Source of the DNA: Owenia fusiformis
Lineage: Eukaryota > Annelida > Polychaeta > Sabellida > Oweniidae
Direction of reading: 5' to 3'
DNA length: 60,000 nt
Assembly (NCBI GenBank): GCA_903813345.2
Contig: CAIIXF020000005.1
Location: 35,779,375-35,839,374, forward strand
Shown here: positions 10,201 to 20,450 of the stretch, piece after piece
Position numbering within the stretch: the stretch's first letter is position 1
Layout of the letters: every line of letters begins with the position of its first letter
The notes under the pieces: generated by a model
What the model was told of the DNA's origin: nothing
What the model saw: the letters and a program-made list of their open reading frames with translations, nothing else
Databases searched by the model: none
Program-made: the position numbers and the translations under genes

Positions 10201-11409
10201 GGTAAATTCCACTTTTAAATTGGTTACTTTTAAAATAATACACTTGCCTGCAAACATTGCTTTATAAGTCTCTGTCTTTATGAGCCATTTCTGGTTACCA
10301 AACTTATGAAGGGGGTGTATCAAAATATCAATAATGTTATTTTTATCTTACATGGACTTCTTATATTAATTCTAAAGTCCATGAAAGAATTTTCTGCATC
10401 TATCCCATAATGTGACACAATACAAGTCAATAAATCACAAGAAGTAGAATAAAAATTGAGAAATGATAAATAACTCACTGGACCATACAGTGTAATTACC
10501 AGAACAGAATTTTAGTGAATTTGTGAATATAATCCAAATTGATAAGTAAATGTTTAAAATATAAGAAATGAAAACTGAAGTAAATATTTCTGGGAAAAAA
10601 ATAAAAATATGAGAAAATACTAGAAACAATTACTAAAAATAAGTTTTTTCCATTTCAGAGATGTTAGTCTGTCTGACCTCAATGCAGTTTCTCAACAGGC
10701 GGATTCTGTTGCCATCGATGTGGAAACTTCTGCGGGGATCTCTAAGATAACTCTAGACCTACCTCCCGACCTAAACCTCCTACTCCAAGGTAGCTCAACG
10801 CCTCTTATCGTATCCATGCCAACAACATCCCTAGTGTCTCTCATCACTAACGCCAATGCTCCCTTAGTTAATACAGGCTCAATGCAGAGGGTCAATACAA
10901 CATTGACACCAGCCACTCAAACCTTACCATCTTTGTTAATAGAAGTCCCAAATCAGACTGAGGGAGGAGTTATTAATGTTGTGGAACAGGTGTCTCAAAC
11001 ACCAACAATTGTACAACCTATTTCCAATTCGCACAATGTGGAACAACCTATTTCAGAGACACAAAGTGTAGTTCAACCAATTACTGACTCACAAAATGTT
11101 ACAGAACAAATATCTGAGACACAAAATTTGGTACAACAAATTGCCAACTCTCAGAGTTTGGTGCAACCTATTCCTGACACCCAAAATGAGGTGCAAAATA
11201 ATTCAGAATCAAAAAGTATCGAACAACATGTTAATATTTCTGACATTCAAAATATTGTTGTTGAGCAGCATCATACTAATAAACAAAAAGAAGACACTCC
11301 AGTTGCAATGGCAACCAATTCAGATCTCAACCCATCTCTCACAACTTTTAAGGCTTCAATATGGGAAGACCAGAGTGGAGAAAATGAAGTTGAAGAACAT
11401 TTGTTTTAA
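3637..11409 (+). CDS. C2H2 zinc-finger protein, six exons, 661 aa
   Basis: Join 3637-4237, 4769-5020, 5754-5874, 9007-9105, 10030-10201, 10659-11409, with translation from ATG 3647. All introns are GT-AG and the phases join perfectly (1986 coding bases including stop). Residues 1-255 are acidic, Ser/Thr-rich and low in structure, with a basic 'PQAKRTRTD' patch that could be a nuclear signal. Five C2H2 fingers lie at residues 256-276, 288-308, 316-336, 344-365 and 373-394, all C-x2-C-x12-H-x3/4-H. The tail from 519 to 602 is built of about eight 10-residue repeats (V-x-Q-P-I-x-x-S/T-Q-N), and the protein ends with an acidic stretch. It is likely a nuclear DNA-binding regulator; I recognise no specific orthologue. 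Fingers 3 and 4 are each split by an intron. An untranslated 5' exon may exist further upstream. Confidence 0.9.
4769..5020 (+). CDS. Zinc-finger gene exon 2, finger 1
   Basis: Acceptor TATTTCAG/AT and donor AAG/GTATGT, phase 0 on both sides. It encodes residues 198-281, with finger 1 (CELC...H-x3-H) close to the 3' end. Confidence 0.9.
5277..5630. mobile_element. Dispersed repeat with ~40-bp internal inverted arms
   Basis: Within an intron. The segment from TATAGACCTCAGAGCAG (about 5454) to GAATTCACCCC recurs in reverse at about 5580-5622, forming a long hairpin. The left part (5277-5330) matches a second, more diverged copy at 35808-36150. It has no ORF and is best read as a non-autonomous palindromic transposon. 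Confidence 0.7.
5754..5874 (+). CDS. Zinc-finger gene exon 3, finger 2 and start of finger 3
   Basis: Acceptor ATAATTAG/GA and donor AAAG/GTAAAT. It encodes finger 2 (CKEC...H-x3-H), an inter-finger linker of the TGEKPF type (here RGMEPF), and the cysteine pair of finger 3. The exon ends in phase 1. Confidence 0.9.
6440..7130. repeat. Diverged tandem repeats, ~110-150 bp
   Basis: Four or so degenerate copies share 'AAGATGGCCACTGAATTCA', 'TTTTTGTAGAAAAT' and 'GACAGATTTGGTTCAA'. A short ATT microsatellite lies at 6664-6682. All are inside the long intron of the zinc-finger gene; function unknown. Confidence 0.65.
8109..8272 (+). ncRNA. U1: U1 spliceosomal snRNA gene
   Basis: The 164-nt sequence starts ATACTTACCTG, the U1 5' end that pairs with 5' splice sites. 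It contains the U1A-binding loop CATTGCAC, the AAATGTGGG stem-loop III, the Sm-site region TAATTTCTGATAG and stem-loop IV GGGGACTGCGTTCGCGCTTTCCCC. Stem III has paired changes relative to vertebrate U1 (TAACCC with GGGTTA), and stem II pairs along its length through G-U wobbles, which argues for selection rather than a dead copy. Stem-loop I, the U1-70K site, reads GATCATCTAGG instead of the very conserved GATCACGAAGG. It lies in the 3.1-kb intron of the zinc-finger gene, same strand. I see no clear promoter element. Confidence 0.93.
9007..9105 (+). CDS. Zinc-finger gene exon 4, rest of finger 3 and start of finger 4
   Basis: Acceptor TTTTGTAG/GC and donor AAATG/GTATGT, phase 1 in and out. 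It supplies the helix and histidines of finger 3 and the cysteine pair of finger 4 (CDQC). The helix of finger 4 comes from the next exon. Confidence 0.9.
9612..10070 (+). repeat. Tandem array of splice acceptor plus exon start (6 copies)
   Basis: Six copies of TTAATTGTAG/GTGATTTGAAGC follow one another, with the AG/G junction before 9656, 9728, 9807, 9879, 9942 and 10030. Only the last continues into the real exon. Units differ by a 9-base deletion (copies 2 and 4) and a 16-base spacer insertion (after the second and fifth). Reading through from copy 5 into the exon meets a TAA at the end of the unit, so the upstream acceptors are non-productive. Confidence 0.9.
10030..10201 (+). CDS. Zinc-finger gene exon 5, rest of finger 4 and finger 5
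   Basis: Acceptor AATTGTAG/GT is the last of six tandem copies; donor GATGG/GTAAAT. It completes finger 4 (GDLKRHIRLVH) and encodes finger 5 (CGHC...H-x4-H). Phase 2 at the end joins the final exon in frame. Confidence 0.9.
10659..11409 (+). CDS. Zinc-finger gene exon 6, repeat tail
   Basis: Acceptor CCATTTCAG/AG; the stop codon is at 11407-11409. It encodes residues 412-661: a hydrophobic/Thr-rich region, then the 10-residue repeats (about 10978-11229), then an acidic end. Such Gln/Ser-rich tails are often activation domains, but that is inference. Confidence 0.9.
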
Positions 11410-11654
11410 TAGGACTCTAAGATAAACACAAGAGATCTCTTTAGAAACGTAGCTTGAATTTCCGTTTGCCATCCTTTAAAAATGCACCTAGTTCTCCAAT
11501 CCTCATATTGAATTTTTCACGAAGCTTTTAAGTTTTGATAATGAAAAAGAATCCATACTATTTAGTCTGTTAATCTCAGACCAGTCATGAACAGTTTAGG
11601 GCCAAGGAAAGATCAGTTCAAGATCCTTTTTTCAAGGAAGCACTTATTCGAGTT

Positions 11655-12240
11655 CCCCAACTTTTTTGTGGATGGCTTTCAGCGGTTGCTGTTTGGCATT
11701 CAGCATCTGTAACAAATGGGGGGTGATGACATTTTTCATGTTAATGGTCATGTACTCTGTTTAGTGCATAACCCCAAGAAAAGATGGTTATTTATTATTA
11801 GCCATATAAGTGATAAAGATTACTTTAAATTGATGTATTTCTAATTCTTGGTGATGTGCATTAAATTGAATTGAAAATAAATCTAAATACTTTTACACGT
11901 ACGAGGTGTTGTCAGGATTAAAAAAGGCGAGGATATATGAGATCCAAAACTTAAGCCAACAATGATATACTTTTAGGACATCATATTTTACAGTTTCAGT
12001 TGAAAAATATTGAAAAAAATACTTTTGTAAAATTTTGGGGAGGTATTTGCCATGCCTGTCTAGTAGATAAATAACTATGTCTAGCATGTATGTTTGTTTT
12101 TTTATGGCACCACCACAAGTAGTGACATACTAGTATTGTTATAGAGTCTCCAATGTTTTTGTTGATGGTGTTTGGCAGTTGGTGTTCAGAGGTCAGTGTC
12201 TTTAACAAATGGGAGGTGGTAACATTTTGCATGCTAGTGT
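11655..12240. repeat. Two copies of a dispersed repeat family
   Basis: Segments at about 11660-11740 and 12150-12225 share 'TGTTTGGCATTCAGC..TCT.TAACAAATGGG.GGTG'. The reverse complement appears at 28560-28680, with weaker relatives at 48440-48530 and 51340-51440. No coding content; possibly a SINE-like or MITE family. Confidence 0.55.
11876..11881 (+). terminator. Candidate polyadenylation signal of the zinc-finger gene
   Basis: AATAAA, 467 bases after the stop codon; plausible as the end of the last exon. Confidence 0.5.
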
Positions 12241-12338
12241 CTTGTTTGAAATATGTTCTAGTATGTAATTTACCAATTAATGAGCGAGGACCAGTAGTTA
12301 TGAAAGTACATGTATCAGCACTGTCTTTGAACAACTGT

Positions 12339-12490
12339 TTTTACTACGCAAACCTTAACTACTTACACTAATATTGCCACTATGTGCTAACATCCACCAT
12401 TGAATCTATCTATGGCCAACTTCCCGGGAATTTCTTGAGCATATTACACTGTGCACCCCCGCACAAATGCCCGGATATTCCTCAATTATT
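12339..12490. repeat. Left inverted-repeat block of the hairpin tract
   Basis: 12339-12388 (TTACTACGCAAACC...TATGTGCT) is the reverse complement of 17802-17850. The following 12389-12487 is the reverse complement of about 17977-18080. The two segments occur in a different relative order on the right, so the ends have been rearranged at the shared 20-mer TAATATTGCCACTATGTGCT. Confidence 0.85.
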
Positions 12491-12499
12491 CCGCCATTT

Positions 12500-15400
12500 T
12501 CCTTCTGTAAAGACGGAAATTTTAGAATCGCAATAAATTTACAAATAACTTGTGACTATGGACACGGAACTGGGAAGTTAGTTGTTCTACAGGTTCATCA
12601 GTTACAAATGAAAGTAAGAGGACGAGGAAAATAGATCATATGGAACTATAAGACAAGTTTTCAAGGTTTTTTCTTTGGGTTGTTAGTCCACAAAGAAAAC
12701 ATCTGATCTATAAAATGTCGAAGATCTTACCTCGTTCGTTTTATCTTTGCTTGCTCCATATAGGGTCTTCAGTCCCGACATGAGATTATAGTAAGCATAT
12801 GGAAAAGGTCTCTAGTGTCAATTGACCTTTTTTCCAGACAATTTGTCATATTAAATGACAATTTCTCTGGGGTCATTAGACCATCAGAACACATCATGTA
12901 CAGAGAACGAAATAGTACATGTTCTTCTCTGTGTTATGTTACATGTGAGAGGTTTTCAATCCAGATAAGAAAGTAAGGAAGCCCGAAGAAGGTAGACACT
13001 GTGTTTATGCCTTGCAGTACCTTGCCTTACACTGAGGTGTTTCTTTTGGTTGTCAGTCCATAAGAAAACATTATCTGTTCAAGTTTACACAGCTCTCAAT
13101 TTTTCGTCTCTGTATTCATCACATAAACGTGTTCAGTTCCAGATGAATATGAGAAATTTGAAAAATATCTATATCTGAAGATGGCTTCAGACAGTCAGAG
13201 GTGTTTTTGGTTGTCAGTCCACAATGAAAACACATACGTGTTCAGGAGAACGCAGACGAAATGGCTTCTTTACTGCTCATGTGTTTTTTGGTTGTAAGTC
13301 CACAATGAAAACACATACGTGTTCATAAGAAGTTATCACCTCTTTTCTTCATGCACAGTTTATAAAAGGACTCCAGTCCCGATATGAATTATGTATTAAA
13401 CATGAAGAAATAACTACACCAGTAAATTTGTCTTCCAGGATTTGACATGTGTCATGCATGGACTGCATGATCCTAGGATGAAGAAGATATTTCTTCATCT
13501 TACAGTAGCGTGATCACAATAAGATGTTCAGATGAAGACACTTGGTTCACATACATTTAAATGTATTTAGAAAATAACACCGTATGTTGTAAAATCTGGT
13601 GTAGTATTCATGTAATGTTGCATACATAGAACACGTATGCTGACCACAGCTGTATAATTGGTTTATTTAGTCCATTCAGTTTTATACTAGTTCTGCGCAG
13701 CAGGATAAGATTGTCACTTATCCATTTGGTTCAGTTATTTCTGGACTGAGTTGTTTGTCTACTGTTCAGAAAGAGGATAGGCCCCGGGGGATAGGCTAAA
13801 GATTAACAAGAGTTACTGTAAGATTAACAGTAGGTCTACTGTGAAGTCGTCATCTTCTTCACAGAAAAGACCAATATAGCATTTTTAGCCTACTCATCTT
13901 CCAAGTAGATGTAAAATCTTTTCGAATCAGAGACCTATAAGTTATGGTCTCTGATTGAGCGTTTCTGTTTTCTCCAAGTAATTGTACATGTTGCTATTAA
14001 TATATGCTGAAGAAAACGATTCATGGATGCTCACAATCATCCTGTTATTGGTTGATTCAGTCTCTTCAACAAAGAAGTAGAAGGTGACTTAGATTGTTTT
14101 AGTTTTTGAGTCTCTAGACTAGGCCTATCCTTCTAGCCATATTAGCCAACAACTGAACAACACAAGTACTTATTCATATAAGAAGTGTTGTAAGCGTTGA
14201 CAAATGACAATGTCATGAACTTGTCATTTCTGACTGAAATCTTTTTTTCTCAGGAATCATTTCTGAATACTCCTATTTAGCAGTTTAGACTCTATTCCTG
14301 GAATATTAACATTCAGAATTGAGTTGGCGGAAGTACCTTCGACATAGGTTACTTTCTCCAGATGCTTCTCATAAAGCATTCAACTCAGAGTTAATTGTTT
14401 GAGGAATTAAGATTACAGTCGAGGTTTTTTGAAAACTTAAACATTTGGCGGTTTTCAGTTTGCCAGATAAAGTAAGGTTATGTCTAAAACATCACCTCCG
14501 TGAAGGTTTTGTTTCCTTTATTTTACTTGGCCTTGGCAGCTTTTGAAGTCAAAAGTTGATTTTTGAAGTCTAAGATTACTTTTCAGATCTCTTGTAAGTC
14601 AGTTCAAGAGACTGTAAATCAAATTCTGTGCTTTCCCCTACAACCTTGGGTGTTATTCCAAAGGTTTTATTTTGTGATGAGGGGAAGTAGTTATACTTAC
14701 TTATAACAAGTCCCTATATCTGTATTCCAGACTATGGGCCTGTTTGCTACCACATCACACACAGAATGAATATTTGTTTATTTTGTCCTTGTTCAGGTTG
14801 CTCAGAGTATAGTCAAGTGACTTTTAAACACGGTGTTTTACTCAGTGTTTTACTGAGCCAGTCTCAGTCATGACAGTATCATCATCAACAGGTTCACAGT
14901 CGTGCCGTGCTTCTGTGTAAACTTTTGTGTCTTAAATAGCCACACCTTCACTTTAAGTCATGGTATCATCAGTGTTCAGTTCAATCACTATTTGAGAGAT
15001 CTTACATGTTGTTTAGAGGTTTATGTTTTTTCACCATGGAATCATTGTTACCATGTTTCCTTGGTGGTAGAACCTCAACACATCATTTAGTGGTACTGAA
15101 GTACTATATACTCGAGAGCTAGTGTACTATGAGGTTATAGACATGGTTTCGTTTGTCTTGACATGAGCTCTTCCAAACAAGAGATTCAGACTTACCTTTT
15201 TACGCATTGGTCAATTAATATTAACAGTGGCAATTTTTTCACACATATGTCTTGTCGTGATCAAATTTTGACCAAGTTATTTTTGTAACAGTCTCATGAT
15301 TTTAAGAATCACAGACATTCTCTGCTGACTGTTATACATATGATCTTTAACGGAAATCTCAGTTTTCCGTGGAGTTTTGGAGATATTTCTATACGAATTA

Positions 15401-17480
15401 TCTTCAACTCCATCTATACTTTATCCAATAGTTTCATTTTTGAGACAGTACATTTTTTAAGATGTTGTTCTGAGTAGAACACTGAGTTAAGGAATCGTTC
15501 TGCCATGAGACTAGTAATGTCACTTCCCCCTTAATAGGACAAATATACATCTAAGGTTTATGATGTCAAGATTCCAAGTAATTAACAAGGCATTTTGGTG
15601 CCCTGTCACAGGAATGTTATTCTCAGGAACCACATAGTGATCGGTTCGATTCCTATTAGCTACTGTAGTTTAGTGCTGTTTGCCTATTCTATTTGGCAAT
15701 TGAATAAGGCTTTTAACGTTGCTTTATTTTCCTCTGTACCATTCACATTTGAGGCAGATGGTGGTCAACCTCTATGAGGTGTTTAACAGAGGATTTCAAT
15801 GCGAGAATAATTCTCGTTATATTTATACATGTTATATGGGAACGGTTCTTGAACACTTACTAGGTAGATGAAAGTTGCCCAAGAACATTTTTGTGTTCAA
15901 AGATGCAAATCATAACGTAGTTGTCATATCCACGTTGCTTGACAGCTAGACTTCCTTCAAAATCAGGGTTCATTTTCAACAAGAGAATGTGAAACACCTG
16001 TAGATTTTAAGGATGAGAAGCGTGATGGGGTTTTTAACACCTATATTGCAAGTAAGCAATATTGTGACATCTGACACTACAGTTCAATTGATGTGTAATA
16101 CTATTAACTATTAGACATCAAGACGTCTCACTTGAATTGTTTGTTGTTTCTGATTCAAAGATTATTGATGTTTAGAACATCATAGTCTTATTAATGTGAG
16201 TTTGCATTCTAATGAGTTTATTTACTCATATTTTAGTGATAGTATACATGTTTGTTTATGACTAAACAGCAATATTAGAAGATAAAAGAAACGTATATCT
16301 TCCCCAGCAACTTTGTGGATAAATTGCAGGTGTTTCTTACCAAGAGACGCAGAGTTTTTATCACACTATACATGCGATAAGACTAGAATGCTACTGAATT
16401 ACTTGGTAGTCGTCTTATTTACCTGTAATTGTTGTAAATCGAACTCTCTAATGATATTTCTATCATGATATCGTACAAGATTATGCTTTACTAATCTAGT
16501 AAATTTTCTGATGTCAGCATATATCAGAGGAGGGTTTTCAGAACCAGTTCCTAAATGATCTTGTCCTGATAACTTCTTCTAGAGTCGAATGATTCTTTAA
16601 GGTTTTGAGTTAGTGTTGTGAATCAGTTGAACTTATTCACTCTTAACCATTATAATCCCTTTCTTGGGTTTGTACCAAGATCTAGGATTGTATTCAGCAG
16701 GTATCATTTAGACATGTTTGGATACATGACTATCTAATTAACCGATTTTTTCAGAAAGTGTTCGGTAATATGCAAGTTTTATTGTTGAATTGTAAACAAC
16801 CAAGCATACTCGACTAATAAGGAGGGTGTACATGGGTTCTTCAATGATTGAACATGTGATCCTAATGGCAATGAGTAAATGATGAATCTCTATGTAGTTT
16901 ATCATTCAGACACAGCTTAGCCTTTAAGGGTTACAATGCTTTGCAGAAGCACTTATACCAGATGTTTAATATTTAATGTAATTTGGGATTTCGGAGTTAT
17001 CACAATCCCAAGAATATTTAAACAACTGGTGTTCAAAGTTCGAATATCATAAGGAGTCCAACATATGGTAACCGATGTAGTACTTTGTCTCACCTTTACT
17101 CAAAAGAGAGAACGAAAAGTTTGCATTGATTTGAAGAACCAGATACATTTAAGGAACTTCAATAAAATTCCTTTAGATCTTTGGATCAAGCAATTATTAG
17201 CTGTTATCTATACATGTACAAGGTATACAGAAGTATACACATGTAGCTGTTAAAGAAGGGTCGAAAACGTTATGTCAAGACCAGTAACTACTTCTTCAAT
17301 CTTTGTTTCTAGAAGTCGAGTGGAAGATATGTTTAAAGCAGGCACAATGGGCAGCTTAATTTACTTCCAAGTCATGTATGTAAGTCTAGGACTATGCAAG
17401 AAGATATTCTGACATTTTTCTTAACTTTATGGCCAATCAGAATGTCAGAATTTGTACTGTGGTATAAGTTCGTTGTTGAC
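12500..17480. other. ORF-free tract packed with short perfect hairpins
   Basis: About 5 kb without a coding frame of note. Short perfect inverted repeats occur every 100-200 bases. Examples (arm/arm): 12669-12677/12691-12699, 13279-13287/13308-13316, 13477-13485/13491-13499, 13839-13846/13857-13864, 13925-13935/13946-13956 (11 bp), 14202-14210/14221-14229, 14588-14594/14605-14611, 15802-15808/15810-15816, 16043-16049/16056-16062, 16166-16172/16176-16182, 16983-16989/17005-17011, 17407-17416/17441-17450 (10 bp). Four hairpins near 12.67-13.32 kb have a related loop, GGTTGTCAGTCCA. AGTCC recurs at least ten times. It could be a structured non-coding RNA gene, a hairpin-rich mobile element, or both; no known family is recognised. 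Confidence 0.6.
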
Positions 17481-17801
17481 CTTTGGTGGTTGAATTACCC
17501 CGCCATAGATAGACGTCCGTTTTTTATCATAGTGGCCAATTGAGTCATATATGAAATAATACTCAGTAGTTTTTTAGCATAGTGAATCTGTATAATTAGT
17601 TTTGTTAAGTGTTTAACACAGTTTAAACATTTCACCCCAGAACTTGTATTTGGTTACTTAGTTCCTTAGTCCCGAAGGCTTTAGGATGTAAAGTTGGGTT
17701 ACCTAAAGTTGTAGGGTTGATCAATTTGTAGTTTGTTGCAAATTTATTCTATTCCCGTGGTCTTTCTGCTGTTTAACCCACCGCCTACTTGGCTGGGATT
17801 C

Positions 17802-17851
17802 AGCACATAGTGGCAATATTAGTGTAAGTAGTTAAGGTTTGCGTAGTAAAA
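17802..17851. repeat. Right inverted copy of 12339-12388
   Basis: Near-perfect reverse complement (AGCACATAGTGGCAATATTAG...GCGTAGTAAA) of the left boundary of the hairpin tract, about 5.4 kb away. Confidence 0.88.
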
Positions 17852-18144
17852 TCTTAAAATTTAAAGTAATTTTAGTTTTTATTAGTAAACCATACTTACC
17901 TAATATTGCCACTACAAATATGTCCCTCCCTCCTCCTCCGCTTACAGCAGAATGTTCATAATTGTTATAGCGGAATAATTGAGGAATATCCGGGCATTTG
18001 TGCGGGGGTGCACAGTGTAATATGCTCAAGAAATTCCCGGGAAGTTGGCCATAGATAGATTCAATGGTGGATGTTAGCACATAGTGGCAATATTAGGTAA
18101 GTATGGTTTACTAATAAAAACTAAAATTACTTTAAATTTTAAGA
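17852..18144. mobile_element. 293-bp MITE with ~63-bp inverted ends
   Basis: Arms 17852-17914 and 18082-18144 are nearly perfect reverse complements, starting TCTTAAAATTTAAAG and ending GCCACTA. The interior (about 17977-18080) is the inverted copy of 12389-12487 next to the hairpin tract. No ORF. Confidence 0.85.
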
Positions 18145-18326
18145 GTTTACATTCACTTTATGATTGTTTGAAATAAAAACAAGAAATTAATTTAAATGGT
18201 CTTAGTAAATGTAACTGGGAGTGATATTGTGAATTCTGAGACTCAAAAGCATATCCCATGCTTATCTTTCTAAATCACCAGAAATACACAATTAAAACTT
18301 CAAGTTATTGTTATTGATACATGGAT
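18145..18326. other. Non-coding stretch
   Basis: AT-rich, no feature seen. Confidence 0.4.
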
Positions 18327-18463
18327 CAAATATTGAATGATGTTGAGTGCAATACCTGTATATATTTCTGAGGGTGTATTCCACACAGCCTGAAGGGAAA
18401 GTGGAATACATCCCCCAGGAATATATACAGGTATTGGCAAGAAAACAGAATTCAATATTTGTT
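18327..18463. mobile_element. Palindromic MITE (AATACCTGTA family)
   Basis: A long hairpin: CAATACCTGTATATAT...GTGTATTCCAC on the left and its reverse complement on the right, with a short centre around 18395. It is related to the palindrome at 26510-26646 (same AATACCTGTA arms and a GAAGGG centre) and to a worn copy near 45800. Confidence 0.75.
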
Positions 18464-18844
18464 TTATTATTTCATACATATCAACAGTTTAACAATGTGT
18501 CTCAAAAATCGAAAATTGGATAAATAACGCCACATGTTCAAATACATGTGACGTCACATTCGTTGAATACCTGTATTTATTTTTCTTAAAATACACCTTT
18601 CAATATTTAAAGAAATAATACAAGATGGTATCATTGATTTTGTGCTTTATTTCTTCTAGATTGCTTGCTCTTACATCATATTCTACTTCTATTGAACAAT
18701 GAAAGCATTCAATTGTATTTGATCACTGAAAAACAGCAGTACCTAATTAAAAATGAATTAAATACAAATTACAATTAGTTTATTGTGTTTACGAGTTCTC
18801 TTTTCTGTTTCAACTCATTCATGTATACAGTTCTCAAATGAGAA

Positions 18845-19329
18845 CAGGGTGATCCAAAAATGCCACCAACTATTTTTGAATAACTGTCAATTAAGTAACT
18901 TCCATGATAAATGCATAAAAAATATAGCATCAAAATATATGCTTTGATATCTGTGAGAGAAAATTTTGTTTTCTGTTGAAGTTTACTCATCATTTATTGA
19001 CAAAGTAATTCCAAAAAGTGGGTATAGTATTCTTTTTAATAAAAACACAGTGTGTCTACCAAATTCTTCCGTAGGAGATGCCTCAGATATCCCCATCGAG
19101 AATATGAAAACAATTACATGTACTCGAATAATGACAATGACAGATAATATGATATGACTTGAATTTTGAATGATTTGATGCAATTTCTCTCAATCTTAAG
19201 TGGCTAATGTTATGTAAAAACATCACAGCTTCAAACAATTTAAACAATATCTAAAAAAGAAAGTTCAAGAAGATTCCAAATAATTGAGAATTATTCAAAA
19301 TTGCTGAATCGCATTTATGGGTCACCCTG
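18845..19329. mobile_element. mariner-like MITE, CAGGGTGA ends
   Basis: The left end CAGGGTGATCCAAAAATGC and the right end GCATTTATGGGTCACCCTG are inverted. TA follows the right end. About 485 bp, without an intact transposase frame. CAGGGTG-type ends are typical of Tc1/mariner relatives. Confidence 0.65.
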
Positions 19330-19995
19330 TATAATTCAAAAATTACCTTTCTGTATATCTTAATATTAAACATAATGATAAAATGATCAATTACTAAATC
19401 ATAAATTATATTGCCTCAGAACATATTGCCTCAAACTAAATACACATTTAAAACATACAGGAATAATGTATAATACATGTACAACTACCATAGTAATTAA
19501 AATTAAATCATAAATACCAGATAAAATAAAATAATGCCTTTCATAAATAATTTTACGGCTAGAGTCAAAATGATTAAAACCTGCGCATTTCCAGTAATTT
19601 ACATTTGTTCATTCGGTGTATTAGGTCAAGAAAAATAATGATAACCAATTTGTGAAATAAATGGATTTTTGAATATAACTAATTCTATACAGATAAAAGA
19701 TATACATAAAGGTGTTGACAGGTAAATATGATTTAAAATTCTTAGCTTTATCACTTTTCTGACTTAAAAATTACCATGATGAGATCAGTAATTACATTCA
19801 TTATATTATTCATTTTTGTTGTGTACGACACTTTTCTTTTATATTTGTGCATTTCGGTGGCAAATTGAACAATTGCTTTTGAACAAAGCTACACTTACTG
19901 AGTATAAATAACAAAATATCACCTCAAACAAATATGCACAAACTTGATCGATTTCTGTAAATGAAAATTTTGGGATTCCCAATTGAAAAACTATA
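19330..19995. other. Non-coding stretch
   Basis: Very AT-rich; no gene, RNA or repeat recognised. Confidence 0.4.
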
Positions 19996-20450
19996 CCGGA
20001 TTTTCTCGCATATACGCCCCCCTAAATTTAGGCCCATGGGCCAAAAATCGAATGTAGTGCACTTATACGCCCATGGGCCTTTAAAAAATGACTATTTATT
20101 GATTTTTTCAATAAATTCAAGAGTATTTTGTCACTGGCAGATCGTTCTGTCGTTACTTTGTTCCAACATTAAATTCAACGCTGTGCTGTAAGTGGCAGTG
20201 GTGGATCGTTCTGTTGTTACTTTGTTTCAACATTAAGTCCAAGGTTGTAGGTGACATTTCCTTTATAATTCTTACAAAACATGCGGTAGGACTACAACAG
20301 TAGGTATGGTTGTCTTTGAGGAAGATGGGTGATTCTCACCTTTACGCCCACTGGGCCATGGGCGAAAAATAAGAGGTAAAATAACAGACGAAATTACCCC
20401 TTCTTTCAGTTATACGCCCAGGGCTTACATGTATATGCGAGAAAATCCGG
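19996..20450. mobile_element. 455-bp MITE, CCGGATTTTCTCGCATATA ends
   Basis: The left end CCGGATTTTCTCGCATATA is the exact reverse complement of the right end (20432-20450). The interior repeats ACGCCCA/GGGCGT motifs in both orientations. No ORF. The target duplication is not obvious, so the superfamily is left open. Confidence 0.85.
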
